A stretch of DNA of 20,193 nt from CALALP01 sp041855735. Lineage in GTDB: Bacteria; Bacillota; Clostridia; Lachnospirales; Lachnospiraceae. A program made the position numbers and the translations under genes. The notes under the pieces were generated by a model. The model saw only the letters and a program-made list of their open reading frames with translations. It did no database searches and had not been told where the DNA came from. This document shows, piece after piece, positions 1 to 7,776 of the stretch. The first letter of the stretch is position 1, and every line of letters starts with the position of its first letter. The stretch covers positions 1 through 20,193 of the forward strand of contig JBHAEV010000022.1 of assembly GCA_041855735.1 (NCBI GenBank). Reading direction: 5' to 3'.

Positions 1-504
1 AAGAGACTGAAAGAAACGGCTTCTTCCCACAATCGCCTGCTGTATATGCAGACCTTTCTTGAGCAGCTTGGCAGATTGCCAGCAGAAGGAGCACTAAAGA
101 TGTATGATGTTTATTGGGATACTTTGCTTGGTGAAGCGGAACTTTTTCCGTATGTAAGGGATTTGCTTTTTGAATTGAAAAAGCACAGGATAAAGATCGG
201 TATTCTCACGGACCTGACGGTTCATATCCAGCACAGAAAGATTATTCGTCTGGGGTTAAGCGGGGACATCGAATGTCTGGTTACCAGTGAGGAAGTGGGA
301 ATCGAAAAACCTTCCGAACCTGCCTTTGCACGGATCGTTGAAAAACTGAATTGCAAAAGGGAGGAGGTTTTGATGGTCGGGGACAGCAGGAAAAGGGATG
401 TCGACGGTGCAAAAAAAGCCGGATTGCATGCTATATGGTTTTCGAAAAAAGATGCTTTCACAATGGGGAATACGGTGATGGAGTATGTAAATGGATTGGT
501 TTAA
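1..504 (+). CDS. HAD family hydrolase, 5'-truncated by the window edge
   Basis: The reading frame is open from the first base, so the true start lies outside the window; an internal ATG at 46 is unlikely to be the start because coding-like sequence continues upstream of it. The visible part carries the later HAD motifs: motif II threonine in ILTDLT, the lysine in GIEKPSEPAF, and motif III acidic residues in GDSRKRDVDGAKKAG. The first DxDxT motif with the nucleophilic aspartate must lie upstream. The family hydrolyses phosphate esters in the cytoplasm; the substrate cannot be told from sequence. The 3' end overlaps the following GtrA-type gene by 14 bases, so the two are probably co-translated. 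Its place beside a GtrA protein and a family 2 glycosyltransferase suggests a sugar-phosphate or lipid-linked glycan role, but this is inference. Confidence 0.85.
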   Translation, partial: KRLKETASSHNRLLYMQTFLEQLGRLPAEGALKMYDVYWDTLLGEAELFPYVRDLLFELKKHRIKIGILTDLTVHIQHRKIIRLGLSGDIECLVTSEEVGIEKPSEPAFARIVEKLNCKREEVLMVGDSRKRDVDGAKKAGLHAIWFSKKDAFTMGNTVMEYVNGLV

Positions 505-877
505 AAAAAGGTTTGACCGAAATGAAATTGTGAAATTTCTGGTCGGCGGTGGAAGCGCGGTATTGCTCGATGCATTGGTTTATGCACTGTTAAGGCAGAG
601 AACGGATGTTTCGTTGGCAAAAACCGTTTCGTATATTTCGGGTGCCGCTCTGGGATTTCTGATCAATAAATACTGGACTTTCAAAAGCAGACGGTTTCTG
701 GTAAATGAAATTTTCATTTACAGTGCACTGTATGCGATCAGTGCATTTGCAAATACAAGCGTAAACGGTGCAGTATTATATTGGATTCCGAATACTGTGT
801 TTGCCTTTTTATGTGCGACGGGTACCAGTACCGTACTGAATTTTTTGGGGCAGAAGTTTATTGTGTTTAAAAAATAG
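491..877 (+). CDS. GtrA-like membrane protein
   Basis: A 128-residue, very hydrophobic protein with about four predicted membrane helices (roughly residues 13-34, 43-60, 70-92 and 98-120) and short basic ends. The pattern NKYWTF after helix 2 and the closing NFLGQKFIVFKK are typical of the GtrA/DPMS-type family. Members are thought to help move or position polyprenyl-phosphate-linked sugars in the membrane and often work with a family 2 glycosyltransferase, which here is the next gene (21-base gap). The start is the ATG at 491, inside the end of the HAD gene, with a GGAG sequence about 8 bases upstream. Length is normal for the family. The sugar carried is unknown. Confidence 0.85.
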   Translation: MDWFKKRFDRNEIVKFLVGGGSAVLLDALVYALLRQRTDVSLAKTVSYISGAALGFLINKYWTFKSRRFLVNEIFIYSALYAISAFANTSVNGAVLYWIPNTVFAFLCATGTSTVLNFLGQKFIVFKK

Positions 878-897
878 ATAAAGGACGGAATGGGGAA

Positions 898-1605
898 ATG
901 AAGCTTTCGATTGTGATTCCATGTTATAACGAAGAAAAGAATATCCCTCTGATATTGGAGCGTTTCCAAAAAGTAATCCACAGAACGGATGTTGAAGTGG
1001 TAATGGTTGACAATGGATCCAATGACCGAACGAAGGAGGTTTTGGCCGAATTGTCGAAAAAATATCCGTTTGTGAAATCCTTGCGTGTGGAGCTCAATCA
1101 GGGCTACGGATACGGTATTATTCAGGGTTTGAGGGCTTGCAGCGGGGACTTCATCGGCTGGACTCATGCGGATATGCAGACCGATCCGGCGGATGTGTTA
1201 AAAGCGCTGGCTGTTATTGAGAAGAATGGGGAAGATAAAAACATTTACGTAAAGGGGCGACGCAAGGGACGTCCGTTTTTTGACCGTTTTTTTACCGGTG
1301 GCATGAGTTTGTTTGAAACGCTGTTTATGGGAGAGAAGCTGTCGGATGTGAATGCGCAGCCAAATGTTTTTGGCAGGGAGTTTTTTGAAACATGGCAAAA
1401 TCCTCCGAAGGATTTTGCATTGGATCTTTATGCATTGTATATGGCGAGGAAAAAGGGGATGAAGGTGGTTCGCTTTCCCGTACTGTTTCCGGAAAGACTG
1501 CACGGAAAATCCCATTGGAATAACGGAAGTTTTAAGGCAAAATGGAAATTTATTAAACGAACGATTGATTTCAGCGTAAAATTAAAAAAAGAGGGGATTT
1601 TTTGA
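898..1605 (+). CDS. Glycosyltransferase family 2 (polyprenyl-phosphate sugar transferase-like)
   Basis: 235 residues with a GT-A fold signature. It starts with MKLSIVIPCYNEEKN, has the nucleotide-sugar motif VDNGSNDRT (residues 37-45, the DDGSxDxT equivalent) and a metal-binding-type motif HADMQTDP at 90-97. There is no C-terminal membrane pair, so it resembles the soluble DPM1-type enzymes that transfer a sugar from a nucleotide donor to a polyprenyl phosphate on the inner membrane face. The preceding GtrA gene is the usual partner, and together they may make and flip a lipid-linked sugar for wall or surface glycan decoration. A GGGGA sequence precedes the ATG. The exact donor and acceptor cannot be inferred. 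Confidence 0.88.
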   Translation: MKLSIVIPCYNEEKNIPLILERFQKVIHRTDVEVVMVDNGSNDRTKEVLAELSKKYPFVKSLRVELNQGYGYGIIQGLRACSGDFIGWTHADMQTDPADVLKALAVIEKNGEDKNIYVKGRRKGRPFFDRFFTGGMSLFETLFMGEKLSDVNAQPNVFGREFFETWQNPPKDFALDLYALYMARKKGMKVVRFPVLFPERLHGKSHWNNGSFKAKWKFIKRTIDFSVKLKKEGIF

Positions 1606-1666
1606 CGGTCTTTGTGTTAAAATAGAAAGAAATGAATGTGGCATAAATGCGGAAACAGGAGATTGA

Positions 1667-2257
1667 ATGGAATTCATTGCACACAGGGTAAATACCCTTG
1701 AAGAGCTGAAGAGCTTGCCGACGGAATTCGGGGTAGAGCTGGATCTTCGTGATGGTTGGAACGGAAGGATCTATATACAGCATAACCCGTTTGAGAGCGG
1801 AGAGGACTTTGAGGAGTATTTGAAGCATTATCGGCATGGGATGATGATATTAAATATAAAAAGCGAAAGGATTGAGTTTGAGGTTCAGGCATTGCTCAGG
1901 AAATATCATGTGAATTCCTATTTCTTTTTGGATTCGTCTTTTCCGATGATCTATCTGTTGAGCCGGTCGGGAGAGCGGCGCATTGCAATCCGGATCTCGG
2001 AGTTTGAGGGTTTGGATACGGCAAGGAATATGGCGGGGATGGTCGAATGGATTTGGGTGGATTGCTTTTCGAGATTCCCGATCGGAAAGAAGGAGATGGA
2101 TGAGCTGAAAGCATTGGGATTCCGATTATGTTTGGTTTCTCCCGAACTTCAAGGCAGAGATGTAGATATTGAAAAATACAAAAAAATAATAGAAGACGCA
2201 GAAATAGAATTTGATGCTGTTTGCTCAAAATCTTACAATATTCACCGATGGAAGTAA
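1667..2257 (+). CDS. Glycerophosphodiester phosphodiesterase-like (PLC-like TIM-barrel) protein
   Basis: 196 residues, shorter than typical GDPD enzymes (about 240-300). The N-terminus carries the expected active-site set: H6-R7 (AHRVN in place of the usual HRG), E24-x-D26 (VELDLR) and H39 (QHNPF), matching the general acid/base histidines and metal-binding acidic residues of the family. Later strands such as MMILNIKSE and SYFFLDSS fit a TIM barrel. It may hydrolyse a phosphodiester in lipid or teichoic-acid-like material, but Asn instead of Gly in the HRG motif and the small size leave the substrate open. A good AGGAG lies 6-7 bases before the ATG. It is 61 bases downstream of the glycosyltransferase and probably in the same unit. 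There is no signal peptide, so it appears cytoplasmic. Confidence 0.65.
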   Translation: MEFIAHRVNTLEELKSLPTEFGVELDLRDGWNGRIYIQHNPFESGEDFEEYLKHYRHGMMILNIKSERIEFEVQALLRKYHVNSYFFLDSSFPMIYLLSRSGERRIAIRISEFEGLDTARNMAGMVEWIWVDCFSRFPIGKKEMDELKALGFRLCLVSPELQGRDVDIEKYKKIIEDAEIEFDAVCSKSYNIHRWK

Positions 2258-2368
2258 AACAGAAAACTTGAAATTCTTAATTTGCCGCTCATACTGTTTT
2301 TATCGGTATGGGGAATGGATGTAAATTGATAAGAATGCCCAAAATACCAAGAGCGAAGGAGAACGGCT

Positions 2369-3499
2369 ATGAGAATTAAATGGATGGAATTTAAAAACAA
2401 CAAAACGGAATTGGAGATAAAGAAAGTACACTTTCATGAGGATATTACGCTGCTTGTGGGATTGTCGGGAGCGGGGAAAACACAGATTATCAATGCGATT
2501 GAGTATTCACTCCATTTGATATTGTATTCCAATAATTTTCGGGAGAAGCTGCTTCCCTATGCGTCCACGATATGCGTTGATATGGACGGAAAAGAGTATA
2601 TTTGGTCATACTCCCTGTCACCGAACAAATGTGAGGAAAAAAAATCCAATATTAAGGTGAGCTGCGTTTTTGAGAAAGAGGTATTGATAAGGGATGGGGA
2701 GGTTTTGCTGCAAAGAGATGCGGATAAGGTGTATGTGATCGGTTATGACAAGGTTCCGCAGCCGAGGATTGATGAGAGCCTGCTGGCACAGTATTTGTTT
2801 GACGGCAGTATTTCAGAGTTTACTTCTCAACTCTTTGCCTTGGAGCCGGTTAAGTATAAGCAGCACTTTCAAAATTACATTTCGATTGAACAATTCCAAA
2901 AGGGGATAGCGAAGCGGGAAAAACAGGTGGTTGATTTGGAACCGGAAAACAGAACGATAAATACGATATACGGTCTTTCCCCTTTGCAAAAGCTGTATCT
3001 GGTAAGAAAATACTTTCCGGAGCATTATCGAAAGGTATTGCTCACGATCCGATCCATATTTCCGGAAGTGGATGATGTTGAGGTAAAGGAAGACGAGCTG
3101 GGAAGATTCATGGATATTATGATTCACATTTACGGAAAGGAGATCAGCTCGAGGGATATCTCCAACGGCATACTCAAGACAATCGAATGTATTACGGAAA
3201 TCATGCTTTTAAAAGAAAATACAATTTATATCATCGATGAGCTGGAGAATGGCTTGGGTGTGAACTGCATCGATGCATTGACGGAAATCATTCTGACGGA
3301 GCGAAAGGATATTCAGTTTATTGTTACATCGCATCACCCGAGGATTATTAACGGAATTGACTGCAGAAAGTGGAAGCTGATTGAAAGAGACAGGAGTATT
3401 ATCAATAACAGAGACAGCGAAAGTCTGGGAATTTGTAACAGCAAACATGATGCCTATTTCAATCTGGTGAATCGATTGGAGTTTGAAGGGAAGATTTAA
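2369..3499 (+). CDS. AAA/ABC-type ATPase of the RecF/OLD/RloA kind
   Basis: 376 residues. Walker A is GLSGAGKT at 31-38. A signature-like ISNG lies around 265. Walker B IYIIDELENGLG lies around 286-297, and a TSHHP sensor histidine motif lies around 320. A helical insertion of over 200 residues separates the Walker motifs, as in SMC/RecF/OLD-type ATPases. The ATG at 2369 has AAGGAG about 7 bases upstream. The stop overlaps the ATG of the next gene by one base (TAATG), so the two are coupled. The next gene begins with a TOPRIM-like region, and ATPase plus TOPRIM nuclease pairs of this sort (RloA/RloB, AbiLi/AbiLii, PARIS AriA/AriB) act in phage defence. A defence role here is inference from domain type and order. 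To my eye the DNA is AT-richer than the adjoining pgcA. Confidence 0.82.
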   Translation: MRIKWMEFKNNKTELEIKKVHFHEDITLLVGLSGAGKTQIINAIEYSLHLILYSNNFREKLLPYASTICVDMDGKEYIWSYSLSPNKCEEKKSNIKVSCVFEKEVLIRDGEVLLQRDADKVYVIGYDKVPQPRIDESLLAQYLFDGSISEFTSQLFALEPVKYKQHFQNYISIEQFQKGIAKREKQVVDLEPENRTINTIYGLSPLQKLYLVRKYFPEHYRKVLLTIRSIFPEVDDVEVKEDELGRFMDIMIHIYGKEISSRDISNGILKTIECITEIMLLKENTIYIIDELENGLGVNCIDALTEIILTERKDIQFIVTSHHPRIINGIDCRKWKLIERDRSIINNRDSESLGICNSKHDAYFNLVNRLEFEGKI

Positions 3500-5910
3500 T
3501 GAACTACTACTTCTTGCTGGAGGATGAGAAATCACTTCTGAAGGTATTGCCGCATTGGCTTCGTTATTTGGGATTTCCCTGTACGAGAGTGGCGGATATC
3601 AAGCAGATAGTGAAAAATAATTATATTCTGCAAAGCGGACAGGGAGTAACACAACTTATTACAAAAGCATTGTTTGATACCATTGATACATTGTTGGAAA
3701 ATCCGGGCAAAATCGACAAGCTCGTAATTTTGATCGACACGGAAGAGCGAAACAGAGAGTATCGATTGGAACAGATTGATTTAAAAATACATGAAAAATA
3801 TGACAGGGATAAGTGGGATTTTGAATTAATAATATTCGTCTGCAACCATTGCTTTGAAACATGGTTGTTGGGGGCGGACGGTTTGTGCCCGGAGGTGATC
3901 TCGCAGAATTCGGATTTTTACGAATATCTTTGTCACTACCATGTAGGAAGAGATGATCCGGAAAAAATGGGAAAGCCGGAGAATTGGGATAAAAGTCTTG
4001 CAAAATATCATTTTCGATACTTGCATGAATTGTTTCGTTATAAGCAGGTTCGCTTTCGCAAAAGCAAGCCGGAGTATGTACAGACTTTAGAATATTTTAC
4101 GGCATTGAGAAAAAGAATACGGGATACGAATCATATTCCGTCTTTTCGTAAGTTTATAGATTTTTTAAATCAGGAATCAGGAAAAGGAGCAGATGTCATG
4201 AACAACAAAACGCAACAAAATTATTTGGAGTGGAAGAAGCAGGACTTGCAGGATGAATTACTGAAAAAGGAGTTATTGGAGATTGAGGGGGATGAAGAAG
4301 CCATCAATGACCGGTTTTACCGTGACTTGGAGTTCGGAACCGGCGGACTTCGCGGCGTACTGGGAGTCGGTACCAATCGGATGAACATCTACACCGTAGG
4401 CAAGGCGACGAAGGGTTTTGCAAACTATCTGAATGCGAAGTCGAACTCGCCGTCCGTTGCGATTGCTTATGACAGTCGAATTAATTCCGATGTGTTTGCT
4501 AAGCATGCGGCTGCGATTATGGCGGAGTGCGGAGTAAAGGTGTATATCTGGAGGGAATTGATGCCGACACCGAGTCTTTCGTTTGCGGTGAGACATTTCG
4601 GCTGTGACGGCGGAATTGTGGTGACTGCGAGTCACAATCCGTCCAAGTACAATGGTTATAAGGCATACGGAAGCGACGGATGCCAGATCACATCTGAAGC
4701 GGCGGATGCGATTTTGTCCGCCATCAAGGATGTGGATGTGTTTGCGGATGTTCCGAAGGCGGATTTTGAAGCCAAATTGGCGGAGGGCATGATTTCTTAT
4801 ATCGGAGAAGATGTTTTCGATGCGTATTTGAGTGCGGTCGGCAGGGAGTCTCTGCTTGGCGATGAAGTGGACAGAAGTGTGAAGATTGCGTACACGCCGC
4901 TTTATGGCGCGGGACTTCGCTGTGTGACCGAAGTGCTTGCCCGCAACGGATTTACCAATGTCAGTGTGGTGAAAGAACAGGCTTCACCGAACGGTTTGTT
5001 CCCGACCTGCCCGTATCCGAATCCGGAGATTCGTGAGGCATTGGAAGTGGGATTAAAGGTGGCAAAGGAAGTCGGTGCGGATTTGCTTCTTGCAACCGAT
5101 CCGGACTGTGACCGTGTGGGAATTGCGGTAAAGAAAGGGGATGACTTTACGCTGCTTTCCGGCAATGAAGTGGGAATGCTGCTTTTAGACTACATTTGCC
5201 AAAGAAGACAGGCACTCGGCAGAATGCCGAAGAATCCGATTTGTGTGAAGACCATCGTGACCATCGACATGGTAAACCGAATCGCAAAGGATTACGGCGT
5301 GGAGGTGATCGATGTGCTGACCGGATTTAAGTATATCGGGGAGCAGATTGCATTGCTGGAGGCAAAGGGAGAGGAAGACAGGTATATTTTCGGCTTTGAG
5401 GAGAGCTACGGTTATCTTTCCGGCGGATATGTCCGGGATAAGGATGCGGTGAACGGCAGTTTTCTGATTGCCGAGATGTTTGCATACCACAAGAGTCAGG
5501 GAAAGAGCCTGCTTCAGAGGATGGAAGAACTCTATGCGAAATACGGCTATTGCCTGAACACACTGCACAGCTTTGAATTTGAAGGCGAGAGCGGTATGCT
5601 AAAGATGAACGGTATTATGGATGAGGTACGATGTAATACGCCGATGAACATTGCCGGCAAGTCGGTGCTTGAAGTCAGAGATTACCAGGCTTCGCAGGTG
5701 ACAACGGCAAGCGGTGAGACAAGCGAGATTCATCTTCCGAAATCCAATGTGCTGAAGCTGATGCTGGACGGCAATGCTTCCGTGGTGCTTCGCCCGTCCG
5801 GTACGGAGCCGAAATTAAAATTGTATGTCAGTGTGAGTGCGAAAGACAGGGCAATGGCGCAGGAGATTGAAACGCAGTTGGTCGGCGAGTTGAAGAGCGT
5901 GCTCGGGTAG
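3499..5910 (+). CDS. TOPRIM-like (RloB/DUF4276-like) protein reading through in frame into phosphoglucomutase
   Basis: An uninterrupted frame of 803 codons. Residues 1 to about 222 form one unit: FLLEDE with an N-terminal acidic residue E8, LVILIDTEE with D80 and E82, and NHCFETWLL near residue 116. This order recalls the Glu...DxD layout of TOPRIM nucleases and the FE-x-WLL motif of RloB/AbiLii/DUF4276-type proteins. From residue 234 onward the frame is a complete phosphoglucomutase. Between them is a low-complexity stretch, NQESGKGADV, encoded by the ribosome binding site region of pgcA. The ORF may therefore be a real 803-residue fusion, or the upstream gene may have lost its stop codon and now overlaps pgcA. 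The start overlaps the stop of the ATPase gene by one base, which makes this the partner of that ATPase. The TOPRIM assignment is by motif only and is moderate in strength. Confidence 0.6.
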   Translation: MNYYFLLEDEKSLLKVLPHWLRYLGFPCTRVADIKQIVKNNYILQSGQGVTQLITKALFDTIDTLLENPGKIDKLVILIDTEERNREYRLEQIDLKIHEKYDRDKWDFELIIFVCNHCFETWLLGADGLCPEVISQNSDFYEYLCHYHVGRDDPEKMGKPENWDKSLAKYHFRYLHELFRYKQVRFRKSKPEYVQTLEYFTALRKRIRDTNHIPSFRKFIDFLNQESGKGADVMNNKTQQNYLEWKKQDLQDELLKKELLEIEGDEEAINDRFYRDLEFGTGGLRGVLGVGTNRMNIYTVGKATKGFANYLNAKSNSPSVAIAYDSRINSDVFAKHAAAIMAECGVKVYIWRELMPTPSLSFAVRHFGCDGGIVVTASHNPSKYNGYKAYGSDGCQITSEAADAILSAIKDVDVFADVPKADFEAKLAEGMISYIGEDVFDAYLSAVGRESLLGDEVDRSVKIAYTPLYGAGLRCVTEVLARNGFTNVSVVKEQASPNGLFPTCPYPNPEIREALEVGLKVAKEVGADLLLATDPDCDRVGIAVKKGDDFTLLSGNEVGMLLLDYICQRRQALGRMPKNPICVKTIVTIDMVNRIAKDYGVEVIDVLTGFKYIGEQIALLEAKGEEDRYIFGFEESYGYLSGGYVRDKDAVNGSFLIAEMFAYHKSQGKSLLQRMEELYAKYGYCLNTLHSFEFEGESGMLKMNGIMDEVRCNTPMNIAGKSVLEVRDYQASQVTTASGETSEIHLPKSNVLKLMLDGNASVVLRPSGTEPKLKLYVSVSAKDRAMAQEIETQLVGELKSVLG
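4183..4200 (+). promoter_or_regulatory. Internal ribosome binding site and start of pgcA
   Basis: AAAGGAG at 4183-4189 lies 8 bases before ATG 4198, inside the longer open frame. Phospho-sugar mutase homology begins right at this ATG, so this is the natural start of pgcA. It decides that a stand-alone enzyme can be made even if the upstream frame reads through. Confidence 0.8.
4198..5910 (+). CDS. pgcA: Phosphoglucomutase (alpha-D-phosphohexomutase family)
   Basis: 570 residues from the internal ATG, the usual PgcA size. All four signature sites are intact: the catalytic phosphoserine loop TASHNP with S145, the metal loop DPDCDR at 301-306, the sugar-recognition loop GFEES at 399-403, and the phosphate-binding loop RPSGTEPK at 532-539. 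The early EFGTGGLRG motif is also present. It interconverts glucose-1-phosphate and glucose-6-phosphate in the cytoplasm, linking glycolysis with UDP-glucose and glycan synthesis. The start at 4198 is chosen because family homology begins there and a good AAAGGAG precedes it. The frame is open upstream to 3499, so a longer fusion product is possible. A long hairpin follows the stop. Its DNA looks more GC-rich than the upstream ATPase/TOPRIM genes. Confidence 0.95.
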   Translation: MNNKTQQNYLEWKKQDLQDELLKKELLEIEGDEEAINDRFYRDLEFGTGGLRGVLGVGTNRMNIYTVGKATKGFANYLNAKSNSPSVAIAYDSRINSDVFAKHAAAIMAECGVKVYIWRELMPTPSLSFAVRHFGCDGGIVVTASHNPSKYNGYKAYGSDGCQITSEAADAILSAIKDVDVFADVPKADFEAKLAEGMISYIGEDVFDAYLSAVGRESLLGDEVDRSVKIAYTPLYGAGLRCVTEVLARNGFTNVSVVKEQASPNGLFPTCPYPNPEIREALEVGLKVAKEVGADLLLATDPDCDRVGIAVKKGDDFTLLSGNEVGMLLLDYICQRRQALGRMPKNPICVKTIVTIDMVNRIAKDYGVEVIDVLTGFKYIGEQIALLEAKGEEDRYIFGFEESYGYLSGGYVRDKDAVNGSFLIAEMFAYHKSQGKSLLQRMEELYAKYGYCLNTLHSFEFEGESGMLKMNGIMDEVRCNTPMNIAGKSVLEVRDYQASQVTTASGETSEIHLPKSNVLKLMLDGNASVVLRPSGTEPKLKLYVSVSAKDRAMAQEIETQLVGELKSVLG

Positions 5911-5938
5911 GAGTTTACTTTGGCAATTCGACAAACAT

Positions 5939-5977
5939 TTTTAAGGAAGCACTGATGAAATCGGTGCTTCCTTAAAA
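5939..5977. terminator. Long hairpin after pgcA, probable transcript end
   Basis: A perfect 14-bp inverted repeat, TTTTAAGGAAGCAC and its complement, with up to four further inner pairs around a GAA loop. It sits 29 bases after the pgcA stop. Its lower stem is A/T-rich, but no clean T tract follows the 3' arm, so it is not a textbook intrinsic terminator; it could equally protect the mRNA end. Confidence 0.6.
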
Positions 5978-6005
5978 CAATCTATGCACAAAAAGGAGGT
6001 GTGGG

Positions 6006-7664
6006 ATGAAAGTATTGGTCGGCAGCTCGGATTTTCGGAAGATTCGGGAAATGGGATACTATTATGTGGATAAAACGGCATTGATTGAGAAAATTCTAAG
6101 TAAAAAAGAATCGGAAGTCAGGTTGATTACAAGACCGAGAAGATTCGGTAAGACTCTTGGAATGCGTATGATGGCAGAGTTTTTTGATATTCAAAAAGAC
6201 AGCAGGGGTATATTTGAAGGTTTGGCAATCATGAAAAACACCAGTTTGTGCAAAGAATGGATGAACCGATATCCTACGCTGTTTGTGTCTTTTAAAGATG
6301 TGGACGGGGACAGTTTTGAGAACGCATATGGGATGCTTGCATTACTTATGATGGAGTTATGCAATCAGCATCTTTATCTGTTGGATAGCGATAAACTATC
6401 GTTGGCTGACAGAGAACGCTTTGACAGACTTTCCAGAAAGCATGCAAGTCCGGATGAGATCAAGGGAGGCATTGTCTTTTTGATGCGTCTGATGCGTCAG
6501 CATTTTCATAAGAAAGTAATTTTTTTATTGGATGAATATGATGTACCTTTGGCAAAAGCCGGTTCGGGAGGGTATTATTCACAGATGCTGGAAGTAATCC
6601 GTATGGTACTGAGCAAATCTTTAAAGGATAATGTGGATTTGCAATTGGCAGTTGTTACAGGGTGTTTGAGGATCGCAAAGGAGAGTATATTTACGGGAGC
6701 CAATCATTTTATAACTGACACGATATTGGATCGCAGTACGGATGAGCATTTCGGTTTTACGAAAGCGGAAGTGGAGCAAATACTGAGTGATGTAAATTTG
6801 CGGGAAAAATCGGAGGTACTGAGAGAATGGTATGATGGATATGTGTTCGGAGATATGGAAATATATTGCCCGTGGGATGTAATGAATTATATCGGAGATC
6901 TGTTGGAAGATCCGATGTCCCATCCCAAAAACTACTGGGCAAACTCAAGCGATAATGCGATTATTCGGACTTTTCTGGAGCAGGAGCAATTTGATGTGGG
7001 AGATAAATTTGAAATACTCTTGGAAGGAGGCAGCATCAGGGAGCGCATTGAGGAGGATCTGACCTATGACAGGATTTATACTGCACAGGAGAATTTTTGG
7101 AGTGTGCTGTATATGACGGGTTATCTCACAAAGGTTAGAGAATTGGAATCGTTCGATTCGAATTATTTTCTGAAGATTCCGAATGCCGAGATTATGACTC
7201 TTTTCAAAGGAATGGTTAGAAATTGGCTGGTGAGGCACATGGCAACAAAAAATCGTGGAAATTTTTTCAAGGCATTGTGGCAGGGAGATGAGGAGGAACT
7301 GACCAATATCATTTCAGAGTTATTATTTGATACAATCAGCTATCACGATTATAGAGAGAGTTTTTATCATGCTTTTTTGACAGGACTGATGTCGGAGGCG
7401 GGATATGCCGTGAAGTCAAATTACGAATACGGACTTGGGCGTTCGGATATTGTAGTAAAGAATCGAAAAACACGAAGTGCAGTTGTAATTGAGGCGAAAA
7501 TAGCGGAAAAAGCGGAACAGATGGAGAAAGGATGTAATGAGGCATTGTTGCAGATACAAAATCGACAGTACGCCAGACAGCTGGAGAGGGAGGGATTTCG
7601 AAACATCATCTGTTACGGAGTCAGCTTCTTTCAAAAGCAATGTCTGGCAAAGGCGGCACGGTAA
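6006..7664 (+). CDS. AAA-ATPase-like protein with C-terminal PD-(D/E)XK nuclease domain (DUF1703 type)
   Basis: 552 residues. It opens with the family hallmark VGSSDFRKIREMGYYYVDKT. A Walker A-like RPRRFGKT follows at 43-50, and a Walker B-like VIFLLDEYD lies near 170-179. The C-terminus carries a PD-(D/E)XK-type site: D481 in GRSDIVV, then E496 and K498 in VVIEAKI. The start ATG at 6006 follows a near-perfect AAGGAGGT (5993-6000). This family is widespread and multi-copy in Lachnospiraceae and Bacteroidetes; its biological role is not established, though the domains suggest an ATP-driven nuclease. It is a single-gene unit between the pgcA hairpin and the two-component genes. With the ATPase/TOPRIM genes on the other side of pgcA it may mark an accessory-gene insertion zone (inference). 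Confidence 0.9.
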   Translation: MKVLVGSSDFRKIREMGYYYVDKTALIEKILSKKESEVRLITRPRRFGKTLGMRMMAEFFDIQKDSRGIFEGLAIMKNTSLCKEWMNRYPTLFVSFKDVDGDSFENAYGMLALLMMELCNQHLYLLDSDKLSLADRERFDRLSRKHASPDEIKGGIVFLMRLMRQHFHKKVIFLLDEYDVPLAKAGSGGYYSQMLEVIRMVLSKSLKDNVDLQLAVVTGCLRIAKESIFTGANHFITDTILDRSTDEHFGFTKAEVEQILSDVNLREKSEVLREWYDGYVFGDMEIYCPWDVMNYIGDLLEDPMSHPKNYWANSSDNAIIRTFLEQEQFDVGDKFEILLEGGSIRERIEEDLTYDRIYTAQENFWSVLYMTGYLTKVRELESFDSNYFLKIPNAEIMTLFKGMVRNWLVRHMATKNRGNFFKALWQGDEEELTNIISELLFDTISYHDYRESFYHAFLTGLMSEAGYAVKSNYEYGLGRSDIVVKNRKTRSAVVIEAKIAEKAEQMEKGCNEALLQIQNRQYARQLEREGFRNIICYGVSFFQKQCLAKAAR

Positions 7665-7776
7665 TCGTGCATTATTAGCAAGGTATTGATCGGCGATATA
7701 ACGGTCTATGTCAAACACATTGCGGCATTGAGCATTGCCTTGAAAACATCTGATAAAAACACAAACGGAGGTCTGT

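Noticed and set aside
2268..2297. Possible promoter TTGAAA-N18-TACTGT before the ATPase gene
   Set aside because: The -10 box is poor and the spacer long; not strong enough to annotate, although some promoter in 2258-2368 is plausible.
2329..2337. ATAAGAATG before the ATPase gene, matching part of the repeats at 11651-11686
   Set aside because: Only nine AT-rich bases match, as a single copy with no partner repeat and no good promoter beside it, so chance is likely.
7656..7670. Small hairpin GCACG-GTAAT-CGTGC at the stop codon of the PD-(D/E)XK gene
   Set aside because: The stem has only five pairs and no T tract follows, too weak to call a terminator.
7665..7776. Search for a promoter of the two-component operon
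   Set aside because: Several TTGA- and TATA-like words occur, but none pair with acceptable spacing, so none was annotated.
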